From positions 186,001-250,000 of the forward strand of contig JBBJOI010000001.1 in assembly GCA_037721555.1 (NCBI GenBank): a stretch of DNA of 64,000 bases, in the 5' to 3' direction. Each line of letters begins with the position of its first letter. Positions within the stretch are counted from its first letter, which is position 1. The notes beneath the pieces are model-generated. The model was not told the DNA's origin, did no database searches, and saw nothing but the letters and a program-made list of their open reading frames with translations. Position numbers and translations under genes: made by a program. This stretch comes from Gaiellasilicea sp037721555 (GTDB lineage Bacteria; Actinomycetota; Thermoleophilia; Gaiellales; Gaiellaceae). This document shows, one piece after another, positions 17,272 to 28,021 of the stretch.

Positions 17272-18120
17272 TCATGCTGAAACGAGTTCTTCGTAGGTGT
17301 AGAAGCCCCGGCCGCTCTTCCGCCCGAGGCGGCCGGCGGCGACATACCGGCGCAGGAGCGGACATGGAGCGTACTTCGGGTTGCCGAGGCCCTCGTACAG
17401 GACGTCCATGATCGCGACGCACGTGTCGAGTCCGATCAGGTCGGCGAGGGCGAGCGGTCCCAGCGGGTGCGCGAATCCGAGCTTCGCGATCGTGTCGATC
17501 GCCTCTGGCGCGGCCACGCCCTCCATGAGCGCGTAGGCGGCCTCGTTGATGAAGGGCATTAGGATCCGGTTCGAGACGAAGCCGGGTGAGTCGTTCGCCT
17601 GCGCCGGCACCTTGCCGAGCTCCTCCGCAAGCTGCGTGATCGCGGCTGCGGTCTCGTCGGAGGTCTGAACGGCCCGGATCACCTCGACGAGCTTCAGCAC
17701 GGGTACCGGGTTGAAGAAGTGCATCCCGATCACCCGATCCGGACGCTGCGTCGCCGCCGCGAGTGACGTGATCGGGATCGAGGAGGTGTTGGTCGCGAGG
17801 ATCGCCGTCTCGGGGAGTGTCTGGTCGGCGAGCCGGAAGATCTCCTCCTTGACGCCGGCGTCCTCGACGACCGCCTCGATCATCAGGTCGGCGGGCACGA
17901 ACTCGTCGACCGGCGTGACCCGCGCGAGCACCTCGTCAGGGTTCGCACCGCCCTTCTCGGCGAATCGACCGAGGCTCTTCCGCATCGTTGCGAGGCCGCG
18001 GTCGACAGCGCCGGGCGCGGCGTCGTGGAGGGAAATGCGGCGGCCGGAGGCGGCCACCACCTGCGCGATCCCCGCGCCCATCTGACCCGCGCCGATGACA
18101 AGGACGTGCTCGAAGCGCAT
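17272..18120 (-). CDS. hbd: 3-hydroxybutyryl-CoA dehydrogenase
   Basis: 282 residues. NAD-binding motif VIGAGQMGAGIAQVVAASG at 7-25, NTSSIPITSLAA and HFFNPVPVLKLVEVI (catalytic His) in the middle, NDSPGFVSNRILMPFINEA, and a C-terminal helical domain ending GRKSGRGFYTYEE. It oxidises (S)-3-hydroxybutyryl-CoA to acetoacetyl-CoA with NAD(P)+. It is monofunctional (about 280 residues), unlike the fused FadB type. Thiolase, ETF and acyl-CoA dehydrogenase genes nearby complete a beta-oxidation or butyrate-type pathway, although an enoyl-CoA hydratase is not in the window. Confidence 0.93.
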   Translation of the reverse strand: MRFEHVLVIGAGQMGAGIAQVVAASGRRISLHDAAPGAVDRGLATMRKSLGRFAEKGGANPDEVLARVTPVDEFVPADLMIEAVVEDAGVKEEIFRLADQTLPETAILATNTSSIPITSLAAATQRPDRVIGMHFFNPVPVLKLVEVIRAVQTSDETAAAITQLAEELGKVPAQANDSPGFVSNRILMPFINEAAYALMEGVAAPEAIDTIAKLGFAHPLGPLALADLIGLDTCVAIMDVLYEGLGNPKYAPCPLLRRYVAAGRLGRKSGRGFYTYEELVSA

Positions 18121-18140
18121 ACTGGGTTGAGCCTACTTCG

Positions 18141-19307
18141 ATGAGGCGCGTGCTGACAGCTCTGCTCGTGGCGGCCGTCGTTGCCGGCGCTGCCGGCGCG
18201 GCCGAGACGAACCGCGTCCTCGCAATCGAGTGGAAGGCCGGAGGAGGCCAGCTCCGCTGGGTCTCGGCGACGACGCTCCGGCCGGCCGGGCCGAGCAGCC
18301 TCAACGTCGGCGGCGCCCCGTTCAGACTGCTCGCGCTCTCTCCCGACCGGACGCAGGCAGCGCTCGGAGGAGGAACGGGTGGCCGCCTGCGGCTCGTCCA
18401 CCTACAGAGCTTGCGGGGAACCGGTCTAATGCGCCTCGGCGGCTTTTCGGCCGCGGGCGCACTCTGGCTCGCACGAGACCGCCTCGTCGTCCTGACGAGC
18501 GGCGATGAGCCGGAGGTGGTTGTCCTCGATCCCCACACGCGCCGCACCCTCTCCCGTACCCGACTCGCCGGGTCGATGAGCGGCGTCGTGACTGCTCCGG
18601 GCCGCCTCGTCACCCTGCTCACGCCGGCCGAGGCGATCGGCCCCGCGCGCCTCGCGATCGTAGCCGCAGACGGCACCGTGCGCACCGCTGCGCTGCCCGG
18701 AGTCGCAGCGGGCTTCGCACCTGCCCGCGACCTGGAAGCCGCGTCACGGCACGTCTCGCCGGGCCTGGCCGTCAGCGCCGATGGACGGCGCGCCGCCGTC
18801 GCGGCGCTCAACGCGCTCGTGCTCGTCGATCTCGAGACCCTTGAGACGCGTGTCCAGCCTCTCGTGACACGCACGGCTGCTCGAGCCGGCAAGCGCATCG
18901 AGGGATGGGGCCATGGTGCCGTTTGGATCGGCGCGGATCGTGTCGGCGTCTACGGCTGGAACGAGTCGTACGAGGGCCCGCGCCACGTGCGCACGACGAG
19001 CGGCGTCCGCATCGTCGACGTCAGGTCCGGCGTCGCCGCCATGCTCGACGAGACGGCGCTCCGCGCCGAGATTCACGGCGATACGCTCCTCACCCACGGC
19101 GGCACCGCCCTCCGCGGCTATCGGCTCGACGGAACACTCAGATTCGAGCTTCTGTCCGGCAACGACACCGGTTACATCCAGACCGCCGGTCGCTACGCGT
19201 ACGTCGGCAGCGAGAACAGCACGCGCTTCGCCGTCGTCGACGTCCGCGCCGGGCGCGTCGTCGGCAACGCGCACACCCTCAAGCCGACGGTCGTGCTCGG
19301 GCCTTAG
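18141..19307 (+). CDS. Secreted beta-propeller-like protein
   Basis: 388 residues with a short signal peptide (MRRVLTALLVAAVVAGAAGA). The rest is a chain of beta-rich repeats of about 45-50 residues with recurring patterns such as GGRLRLVHLQSL, VVVLDPHTRRTLSR, LVLVDLETLETRV, VRIVDVRSGVAAM and FAVVDVRAGRVVG, each like a blade of a WD40/YVTN-type propeller. No catalytic residues can be recognised. It starts 20 nt from the divergent hydroxybutyryl-CoA dehydrogenase start. Probably an exported binding protein of unknown ligand. Confidence 0.7.
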   Translation: MRRVLTALLVAAVVAGAAGAAETNRVLAIEWKAGGGQLRWVSATTLRPAGPSSLNVGGAPFRLLALSPDRTQAALGGGTGGRLRLVHLQSLRGTGLMRLGGFSAAGALWLARDRLVVLTSGDEPEVVVLDPHTRRTLSRTRLAGSMSGVVTAPGRLVTLLTPAEAIGPARLAIVAADGTVRTAALPGVAAGFAPARDLEAASRHVSPGLAVSADGRRAAVAALNALVLVDLETLETRVQPLVTRTAARAGKRIEGWGHGAVWIGADRVGVYGWNESYEGPRHVRTTSGVRIVDVRSGVAAMLDETALRAEIHGDTLLTHGGTALRGYRLDGTLRFELLSGNDTGYIQTAGRYAYVGSENSTRFAVVDVRAGRVVGNAHTLKPTVVLGP

Positions 19308-19308
19308 G

Positions 19309-19738
19309 GTGGAGCTCGTCCGCGAGGCGACCGCCGCGGACGGCGACGCGATCGGCCGGATCCAGGTCGAGACCTGGCGCGCCGCCTATTCGGGGCTGAT
19401 GCCGGCTGATGCCCTCGAAACGGCCTCCGTGGAGGAACGGCAGCGCATGTGGCGCGCGGGCCTATCGCGGGAGTTGCCACCGCAGCGCGCGACTTCGTCG
19501 CGGAGGCCGAGGGCGAGGTGGTCGGCTTCGCGTCCGTCGGCGAGTGCCGTGAGCCCTCCTCGAGCAGGCCGAGAGGTCACTGCGCGACTCCGGGTTCGAG
19601 GCAGCGCTGCTCTGGGTGCTCGAGGGCGTGCGAGCGATCCGCTTCTACGAGCGGGCCGGCTGGCAACGGAGCGGGCGGAAGACCGACACGTTCCAGGGAG
19701 CCGAGGTGGTCGAGCTCGGCTACCGCAAGAGGCTCTGA
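19309..19738 (+). pseudogene. GNAT N-acetyltransferase remnant
   Basis: From a GTG at 19309 the frame reads VELVREATAADGDAIGRIQ and AAYSGLMPADAL, a typical GNAT N-terminus. Near 19480 homology moves to another frame (ARDFVAEAEGEVVGFASVGE). After about 19545 a third stretch reads LEQAERSLRDSGFEAALLWV and IRFYERAGWQRSGR, the C-terminal GNAT part, to TGA 19738. The acetyl-CoA-binding segment (family RGxGxG/A region) is deleted and at least one frameshift is present, so the gene is dead. Its 3' end overlaps the next minus-strand gene. Confidence 0.75.
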
Positions 19739-20235
19739 CGACGGCGCCGCAGGCGCCGCAGCACCAGGACCGCGCCTGCCACGAGGACGCCGGCGCCGAC
19801 CACGACCCCGCCCCAGTTCACGAGTCGCTCGTCGGTGGCCTCCGCGGCCGCGATCAGCTCGCCGATAGCGAGCTGACCGCAGAGGCCGCCGGTCCAGCTC
19901 TCGCCGTCTCGGCGCAGGAGGATGCCCTGCGCCTCCTCGGGCCGCAGCTCGAAGCCGCACGCGGCGCCGCTCGCAGGGCTCAGCACCTCGACCTGTCGGC
20001 CGAGCTCGCCCTTGACGACGCTGTCCACCGTGAAGACGTAGACGATCTCTCGCCCGAGGTTCTTGATCGGGCCGGGCTCGGGATCGGCTCGTGTGCCCGT
20101 CAGCCGTCCAATGAAAGCGGCATCCGCGGAGTCGAGCCGCTGCCGGACAGGAGCCGCAAGGCACGTACAGGCCGCGGCGTCCGAGGCAAAGACGAGAGCG
20201 ACGACAGCCAGGGCCGTGGTCGCAAGCGTGCGCAC
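19720..20235 (-). CDS. Membrane-anchored TIMP/NTR-like domain protein
   Basis: 171 residues: signal peptide (LATTALAVVALVFASDAAA) cleaved just before CTC, then a beta-barrel-like domain with CxC at its mature N-terminus, Cys in SGAACGFEL and GGLCGQL, and finally one membrane helix (WGGVVVGAGVLVAGAVLVL) plus a basic tail. An N-terminal CxC followed by AFIGRLTG resembles the NTR/TIMP fold, which in animals inhibits metalloproteases; bacterial members have no assigned function. It lies 4 nt behind the thiolase gene on the same strand. Confidence 0.65.
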   Translation of the reverse strand: MRTLATTALAVVALVFASDAAACTCLAAPVRQRLDSADAAFIGRLTGTRADPEPGPIKNLGREIVYVFTVDSVVKGELGRQVEVLSPASGAACGFELRPEEAQGILLRRDGESWTGGLCGQLAIGELIAAAEATDERLVNWGGVVVGAGVLVAGAVLVLRRLRRRRQSLLR

Positions 20236-20239
20236 GACC

Positions 20240-21391
20240 TCAGACTTCTATGAGCAGCGCGTCGCCCTGGCCACCGCCGGAACAGATGGCTGCGAGGCCG
20301 ATCCCGCCGCCCTGCCGGCGCAGCTCGTGCACCATCGTCGCGAGGATCCGTCCGCCGCTGGCCCCGATCGGATGGCCGAGCGCGACCGCACCGCCGTTGA
20401 CGTTAACGATCTCCTCGTCGGCTCCGAGCAGCCTGGTCGAGTTCAGCGCAACCGAGGAGAACGCCTCGTTGATCTCGACGCGCTTGACGTCGTCGATCGT
20501 CTTGCCGGCCTTCCCGAAAGCGATCGCCGCCGCGTTCGCGGGTGTGCGCACGAGGTAGGCGAACTCATCGGCGACGTACCCCTGGGCGAGGATCGTCGCC
20601 AGGATCTCGAGCCCGCGCCGCTTCGCGAACTCCTCGGAGGCGACGACGACGCACGACGCACCGTCGTTGACCCCCGGCGCGTTCCCGGCCGTCGTCGATC
20701 CCTCGGGGTCGAAGACGGGCTTCAGCTTTGCCAGCGACTCGAGCGACGTGTCCCGCCGCACGCTCTCGTCGGCAGCGACATCGCCGACGGCCACGATCTC
20801 GTCCTCGTACCGGCCCGCGTCCTGCGCAGCGGCCGCGCGTTGATGAGAGCGGAGGGCCCAGGCGTCCTGCTCTTCCCGTGCGATCCCGAGCTCGCGCGAC
20901 ACCCTCGAGTTGTGCTGCACCATGTGCTGCTGGTCGTAGGCGTCGGTGAGGCCGTCGGAGATCATCGAGTCGATCAGCTCGCCATGGCCGAGCCGGTAGC
21001 CGTAGCGGGCCTTCCGCAGGAGGTACGGAGCATTCGACATCGACTCCATCCCTCCGGTGACGATCAGCTCATGCTCGCCTGCGCGGATCATCGCGTCCGC
21101 GATCTCGACCGCGCGGATCGAGGACGCGCACACCTTGTTGATCGTGTCGGCCGGCGTCTCCTTCGGGAGGCCGGCCCCGATCGCCGCCTGTCGCGCAGGC
21201 GCCTGCCCCGCTCCGGCCTGGAGCACCTGCCCCAAGATCACGTACTCCGGCTCGCTCGCCTCGAGCCCGATCCGCCCGAGCGCTGCGCGGATCGCGAACG
21301 AGCCGAGCTCCGTCGCCGAGCGCTGTGCCAGCCCGCCGCCCAGCCTGCCAAAGGGCGTGCGCACGGCGGCCACGATGACGGAGCGCGTCAC
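20240..21391 (-). CDS. Acetyl-CoA acetyltransferase (thiolase)
   Basis: 383 residues. The catalytic triad of thiolases is visible: acyl-accepting Cys in NKVCASSIRAVEIA near 88, His in NVNGGAVALGHPIGASGGR near 340, and the second Cys in AICSGGGQGDA near 373. NEAFSSVAL, also family-typical, is present. It condenses or cleaves acetoacetyl-CoA. Neither neighbour overlaps it, but the NTR-like gene follows after 4 nt. Length and motifs match biosynthetic/degradative two-carbon thiolases; longer-chain specificity cannot be excluded. Confidence 0.94.
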   Translation of the reverse strand: MTRSVIVAAVRTPFGRLGGGLAQRSATELGSFAIRAALGRIGLEASEPEYVILGQVLQAGAGQAPARQAAIGAGLPKETPADTINKVCASSIRAVEIADAMIRAGEHELIVTGGMESMSNAPYLLRKARYGYRLGHGELIDSMISDGLTDAYDQQHMVQHNSRVSRELGIAREEQDAWALRSHQRAAAAQDAGRYEDEIVAVGDVAADESVRRDTSLESLAKLKPVFDPEGSTTAGNAPGVNDGASCVVVASEEFAKRRGLEILATILAQGYVADEFAYLVRTPANAAAIAFGKAGKTIDDVKRVEINEAFSSVALNSTRLLGADEEIVNVNGGAVALGHPIGASGGRILATMVHELRRQGGGIGLAAICSGGGQGDALLIEV

Positions 21392-21481
21392 GGAGGCAGC
21401 CTAGTGCACCGTCCCGGAAGCCCGTTGCTCAGCTCAGGAGTCTCGAGGAGCTCGCCCTCGACCTCAGCCGGCTCCAGGAGG

Positions 21482-21536
21482 GTTCGGCGCGGAACGTCGC
21501 TCCCGGCGGCTCCGCCGATGTTTCGGCAAACCCCTA
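21482..21536. repeat. Stop-codon palindrome, copy B
   Basis: Read on the minus strand from 21537 it begins CTAGGGGTTTGCCGAAACATCGGCGG; the centre CGGCGG-CT-CCGCCG forms a tight hairpin and the outer arms pair with gaps. Its TAG is the stop of the M42 peptidase gene. It shares GCGGAACGTCGCTC and CGAAACATCGGC with copy A. It could also terminate transcription. Confidence 0.7.
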
Positions 21537-22513
21537 GCGCCGGAAGTCGGTGCCGGACTCGAGGCGCCGGGCGAACGAGACCAGCAGGCGCACGCAATCC
21601 TCGAGGTCCGAGAGCTGGACGATCTCGCCCGGCGAGTGCATGTTCCGGAGCGGCACCGAGACGAGGCCGGTCGGGACGCCGGAGCGTGAGGTGTAGGTGT
21701 CGTCGGCGTCGGTGTAGGTCTTCATGCCCGTCTCGACCGTGTGCGCGACCCCCTCCGCCGACGCCGCCTCCAGCAGGAGGTCGAACACCTTTGGCGAGAT
21801 CGCAGGCCCGCGGAAGATCGCCGGGCCCGTGCCGAGCCTGTGGTCGCCGGCCTCGTTCGCGTTTCCCGCCGGAACATCGGTCGCGTAGGTGACGTCGAGC
21901 GCGATGACGACGTCGGGCCGCAGCCGGTACATCGCAGCGGGGACGCCCGAATGGCCGAGCTCCTCCTGCGCCCCGGCAACGACCGCGACCTGCGCGTCAG
22001 GCTCATCGGCTGCGAGCCGGCGTAGCGTCTCGAGCGCGACGTACACGCCGGCACGGTTGTCGAGGTTCCTGGACGCGACCCGGTCGTGGGCGAGCTCGAT
22101 CGGCGGTGCGACGACGACCATCGGATCCCCCGGTGCGACGAGCTCGCGCGCCTCCGAACCGTCGCCGGCACCGATGTCGACGTACAGCTGTTCCCATTCC
22201 ACCTTCTCGTCGTCCTTCGTCTTGCGCGCGATGACACCGTGGACGACACCCTTCGCCGTCCTGATCTCGACCCGCTGCCCGTAGGCGACGTTCGCGCGCC
22301 AGCCACCCAGGCGATGCACCGGCAGCAGGCCGTCATCCGACACGTGCGCGACTGCGAGCCCGATCACGTCGAGGTGCGCGAACAACGCGAGCAGCGGACG
22401 GTCACCGTCGGTCGTCCGCCGCACGACCAGATTGCCGACCGTGTCGCTCTCGACCTCGGCGATCTCCCCGACCGAAGCCCGAATCGCGCCGTGAGCAAGG
22501 TGCTCGTGACCGG

Positions 22514-24428
<1,915 letters not shown>

Positions 24429-24432
<4 letters not shown>

Positions 24433-25451
24433 TCCAGGCCGCCCTCGCCGACCTGCTCGAGGGCCGGAACCTGTCACGCGCCGGTGCGCGTGAGGTGATG
24501 GACGAGATCATGCGGGGTGAGGCCACTCCCGCTCAGATCGGGGGCTTCCTCGTCGCCCTGCGGGTGAAGGGGGAGACCGCCGCCGAGATCGCGGGCTGTG
24601 CCGAGGCGATGCGCGAGCACGTCCTGCCGGTGCGACCCGAGCGGGACGATCTCGTGGACACGGCAGGCACTGGGGGCGACGGCGCGCACACGATCAACAT
24701 CTCGACCGCGGCAGCCATCGTCGCCGCCGCTGCAGGAGCCGCTGTTGCCAAACACGGCAACAGAGCGGTCTCCTCTGCCTCGGGCTCGGCGGATGTGCTC
24801 GAGGCGTTGGGCTTCAGTCTCGAGCAACCTTCGGAACGGATCGCGCAGTCGATTGACGAGCTGGGCTTCGGCTTTATGTTCGCTCCCTCGCATCACCCCG
24901 CGATGCGCCATGCGGCACCGGTGCGGCGCGAGCTGGCAGCACGTACCGTGTTCAACGTGCTCGGGCCGCTTACGAACCCGGCCGGCGCGCGGGCGCAGGT
25001 GATCGGCGTCTATGCACCAGGCCTCGTGCGGACGCTGGCCGAGGTGCTAGCGCAGCTCGGAGCACGGCGCGCGTTCGTCGTGCACGGCGCGCACGGCATC
25101 GACGAGCTCTCACCGGCCGGACCGAACCTCGTGTGTGAGGTCGTCGGGGGCGAGATGCGTGAACGAGAGCTCGATCCGCTCGACCTCGGCGTACCGCGCT
25201 GCGATCCCAACGCCCTCCGCGGCGGTACTCCCGCCGAGAACGCCAGGACGATCAGGTCTATCCTGTCCGGCGCCGGGGGCGGCGGCCGAGGAGGCAAGGA
25301 CGCGATCCTCCTGAACGCGGCCGGCGCGATCGCCGCCGCAGGCCACGCGGAGGACTTGAGGGAGGGACTGGAGCTGGCACGCGAAGCTGTCGACAGCGGG
25401 GCCGCCGCCACACGTCTCGAGGAGCTGGCGAGGTTCTCCCGTGCGGTTTAG
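24429..25451 (+). CDS. trpD: Anthranilate phosphoribosyltransferase
   Basis: 340 residues from GTG 24429, fixed by the GTGA overlap with trpG. The PRPP-binding DTAGTGGDG (77-85), KHGNRAVSS (108-116), the anthranilate-site RTVFNVLGPLTNPAG and HGIDELSP are all present. It joins anthranilate to PRPP as the second step of tryptophan synthesis. Family-length and ordinary. It overlaps trpC by 11 nt. Confidence 0.96.
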
Positions 25452-26604
25452 CGAGGCACTCGCGGCACCCGGCCTCGGAGCGATCGCCGAGATCAAGCGA
25501 CGTTCGCCGTCGCTCGGCGACATCCGACCCGACGCCGACCCGGCGAGGATCGCCGCCGACTACGAGCGGGTCGGCGCGGCCGCGGTGTCGGTTCTCGTCG
25601 ACGAACGCTTCGGCGGCAGCTGGGACGACCTCCGCGCGGCACGTGCCGCCGCCCGGCTTCCGCTGCTGGCGAAGGGGTTCTTCTCGACCTCCGAGCACCT
25701 GCTGACGGCTAAGGAGGCCGGCGCGGATGCGGTGCTGCTCCTCCTCCGCGACCTGGACGACGCACGGGCGGCGGAGCTGATGCGGATGGCCGCCGAGCTC
25801 GGACTCGACACGCTCGTCGAGGCGCACGATCGGGCGGAGCTCGACCGGGCACACGCCCTTCGCGCGCCCGTGATCGGGATCAATGCCCGCAACCTCTCGA
25901 CGTTCGAGCTCGACCGGACGACGCAGCTCGACTTGGTGGCTCTGAGCCACAAGGCCTCCCCGCACTCGCTCGTCATCGCCGAGAGCGGCGTCCACACCCG
26001 CGCTCAGGGCGCCGCCGCCGAGCTTGCTGGCGCGGATGCGATCCTCGTCGGCTCGGCGTTGATGCAGGCGCCCGACCCCGCCGAGAAGCTCGCCGACCTC
26101 CTCCGCCGGCCGCTCGTGAAGGTGTGCGGGCTGACCCGCGAGGAGGATGTCGCGGTCGCGGCCGAGGCGGGTGCCGATCTCGCCGGCTTCGTGCTCGCAC
26201 CGGAGAGCCCGCGCGCCTCGCGAGAGGTTCTCCCCGTGCCCGAGTCGCTGCTCGCGGTCGCGGTCTGGGTCGGAGAGGCGCGCGAGAGCGCTGCGCAGCT
26301 CGACCAGGTGCACGAGCGCGCGGCCGGCGTTGTTCGAGGGCGGGCGGGCGCGCTCTTCCGCCAGGGCGAGCGGGTCGCGACGGTGTACGACCTGCCCTGG
26401 GACGGTGAGGATCCCGAGCATTGGAAGCGCGCTGCGCAGGCGAACGGGCGCGTCGTCCTCGCAGGTCGCCTGGCCGCGGACAACGTTGCCGCGGCCATTC
26501 ACAGTGTGCAACCGTGGGCCGTCGATGCGAGCTCGCGTCTCGAGCTTGCGCCCGGGATCAAGGATCACGACGCGATCAGGGCCTACGTCGCGGCGGCGCG
26601 CTGA
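25441..26604 (+). CDS. trpCF: Fused indole-3-glycerol phosphate synthase/phosphoribosylanthranilate isomerase, reduced
   Basis: 387 residues from a GTG at 25441. Residues 1-223 are TrpC: Glu17/Lys19 (IAEIKRRSPS), Lys78 (LAKGFF), Glu127, Asn148 (GINARNL) and ESG (181-183) are in place, but the usual 40-50 N-terminal residues are absent and the KDF motif is KGF. Residues 224-387 are TrpF: Cys229 (VKVCGLT) and the terminal VDASSRLELAPGIKDHD are clear, with Asp317 as the likely acid, but the part is only ~165 residues (family ~200) and the QLHG strand is not recognisable. It should do two consecutive steps of tryptophan synthesis. No other trpF is seen here. Confidence 0.88.
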   Translation: MRFSEALAAPGLGAIAEIKRRSPSLGDIRPDADPARIAADYERVGAAAVSVLVDERFGGSWDDLRAARAAARLPLLAKGFFSTSEHLLTAKEAGADAVLLLLRDLDDARAAELMRMAAELGLDTLVEAHDRAELDRAHALRAPVIGINARNLSTFELDRTTQLDLVALSHKASPHSLVIAESGVHTRAQGAAAELAGADAILVGSALMQAPDPAEKLADLLRRPLVKVCGLTREEDVAVAAEAGADLAGFVLAPESPRASREVLPVPESLLAVAVWVGEARESAAQLDQVHERAAGVVRGRAGALFRQGERVATVYDLPWDGEDPEHWKRAAQANGRVVLAGRLAADNVAAAIHSVQPWAVDASSRLELAPGIKDHDAIRAYVAAAR

Positions 26605-27719
26605 TGACCGCTGGGACCTACGGCGCCTACGGTGGGCGCTACGTCCCCGAGACGCTCATCCCGGCGCTGGACGAGCTGACGGCGGCCTGGCAGGCCGCAC
26701 TCGCAGACGGCGGGTTCCGTGACGAGCTCGACAGGCTCGCGGAGAGCTACGCCGGCCGGCCGACGCCGCTGACCCGCGCCGAGCGATTCGCGCCCTCAAA
26801 GCGCCTGTACCTGAAGCGCGAAGACCTCCTGCATACGGGGGCGCACAAGCTGAACAACGCTCTCGGCCAGGCAGTCCTTGCGCGCCGTCTCGGCAAGCAG
26901 CGGATCGTGGCCGAGACCGGGGCCGGCCAGCACGGCGTCGCAACCGCGACCGTCTGCGCCCGCTTTGGTCTCGATTGCGTTGTCTACATGGGCAGCGAAG
27001 ACATGCGCCGGCAGCGCCCGAACGTCGAGCGGATGGGACTTCTCGGCGCCGAGGTGCGGCCGGTCGAGTTCGGAACGAAGACGCTGAAGGAGGCGACGAG
27101 CGAGGCGATCCGCGACTGGATCACGAACGTCGAGACGACGCACTACCTGATCGGCTCGTGCGTCGGGCCGGCACCGTACCCGGAGATCGTCCGCGAGCTG
27201 CAGGCGGTGATCGGACGCGAGTCGCGCGCGCAGGTGCTCGAGGCCGAAGGGCGGCTACCCGACGCGGTCGTTGCGTGCGTCGGCGGCGGCTCGAACGCGA
27301 TCGGCATGTTCGCCGGTTTCGTCGACGACACCGACGTGGAGCTCGTCGGCGTCGAGGCAGCCGGCGCGGCCAGCCTCGGCAGCGGCCAGGCGGGCGTGCT
27401 GCACGGCTCGCGCTCCTCGGTGCTCGCCGACGAAGACGGTCAGATCGCCGACGCGCACTCCATCTCCGCGGGCCTCGACTACCCGGGCGTCGGGCCCGAG
27501 CACGCGTTCCTGCGCGACACCGGCCGCGCTCGCTACGTCGGCACGACCGACGAGGAGGCCCTCCATGCCTTCCGCCGCCTCACCCGCACCGAAGGGATCA
27601 TCCCCGCGCTCGAGCCCTCACACGCCCTCGCTCGAGTGGAGGACCTCGAGGCGGAGCTCGTCGTCGTCTGCCTCTCCGGCCGCGGCGACAAGGATCTCGC
27701 GGAGGTTCTTTCCCGGTAG
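26604..27719 (+). CDS. trpB: Tryptophan synthase beta chain
   Basis: 371 residues from ATG 26604, which overlaps the TrpCF stop by one base (TGATG). PLP-binding Lys82 lies in HTGAHKLNNALGQA, the phosphate loop in CVGGGSNAIGMF, and AETGAGQHGVATA is the substrate loop. It is the standard TrpB1 form that pairs with TrpA to make tryptophan from indole and serine. It is followed not by trpA but by a 38-nt AT-rich gap and a vapBC pair. Confidence 0.97.
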   Translation: MTAGTYGAYGGRYVPETLIPALDELTAAWQAALADGGFRDELDRLAESYAGRPTPLTRAERFAPSKRLYLKREDLLHTGAHKLNNALGQAVLARRLGKQRIVAETGAGQHGVATATVCARFGLDCVVYMGSEDMRRQRPNVERMGLLGAEVRPVEFGTKTLKEATSEAIRDWITNVETTHYLIGSCVGPAPYPEIVRELQAVIGRESRAQVLEAEGRLPDAVVACVGGGSNAIGMFAGFVDDTDVELVGVEAAGAASLGSGQAGVLHGSRSSVLADEDGQIADAHSISAGLDYPGVGPEHAFLRDTGRARYVGTTDEEALHAFRRLTRTEGIIPALEPSHALARVEDLEAELVVVCLSGRGDKDLAEVLSR

Positions 27720-27720
27720 C

Positions 27721-27757
27721 AGTATGACTATTCTATTCATAGTATGATTCGTCATAT
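27721..27757 (+). promoter_or_regulatory. AT-rich promoter/operator-like island before vapBC
   Basis: This short gap is far richer in A and T than its surroundings. It contains two inverted repeats built from the same half-sites: TATGA (27723-27727) with TCATA (27737-27741), and TATGA (27743-27747) with TCATA (27752-27756). TATGAT at 27743-27748 is a good -10 box ten bases before the ATG, implying a leaderless or near-leaderless transcript. Half-site pairs over a promoter are what VapBC complexes usually bind for autoregulation. No clear -35 box. Confidence 0.6.
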
Positions 27758-28021
27758 ATGACGAGCTATCGCATCACGACGAGCGGCCAGGTCACGGTTC
27801 CGGCGGAGGTCCGCCGCCGCTGGAAGACGCGTGATGTCCAGGTCGAGGATCATGGCGACCATCTAGTCATGCGCCCGGTTGCCGAAGACACGATCGAGGC
27901 GCTGGCTGGCATCTGGAAAGGCCGATTGCGTATGACGACCGACGAGGCGCGTGCTCTGATCCGGCGGGAGAACGCAGAGATCGAAGACCGGAAGCTCCGC
28001 CGCCTCTACGGCAAGCCTTGA
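27758..28021 (+). CDS. vapB: AbrB/MazE-fold antitoxin of a VapBC pair
   Basis: 87 residues. The N-terminal 45 residues form a SpoVT-AbrB swapped-hairpin DNA-binding domain (YRITTSGQVTVPAEVRRRW). The rest is helical and charged (DEARALIRRENAEIEDRKL), the typical toxin-wrapping tail. It should neutralise the PIN toxin encoded next and, with it, repress the promoter just upstream. It lies inside the trp operon, between trpB and trpA. Confidence 0.88.
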   Translation: MTSYRITTSGQVTVPAEVRRRWKTRDVQVEDHGDHLVMRPVAEDTIEALAGIWKGRLRMTTDEARALIRRENAEIEDRKLRRLYGKP

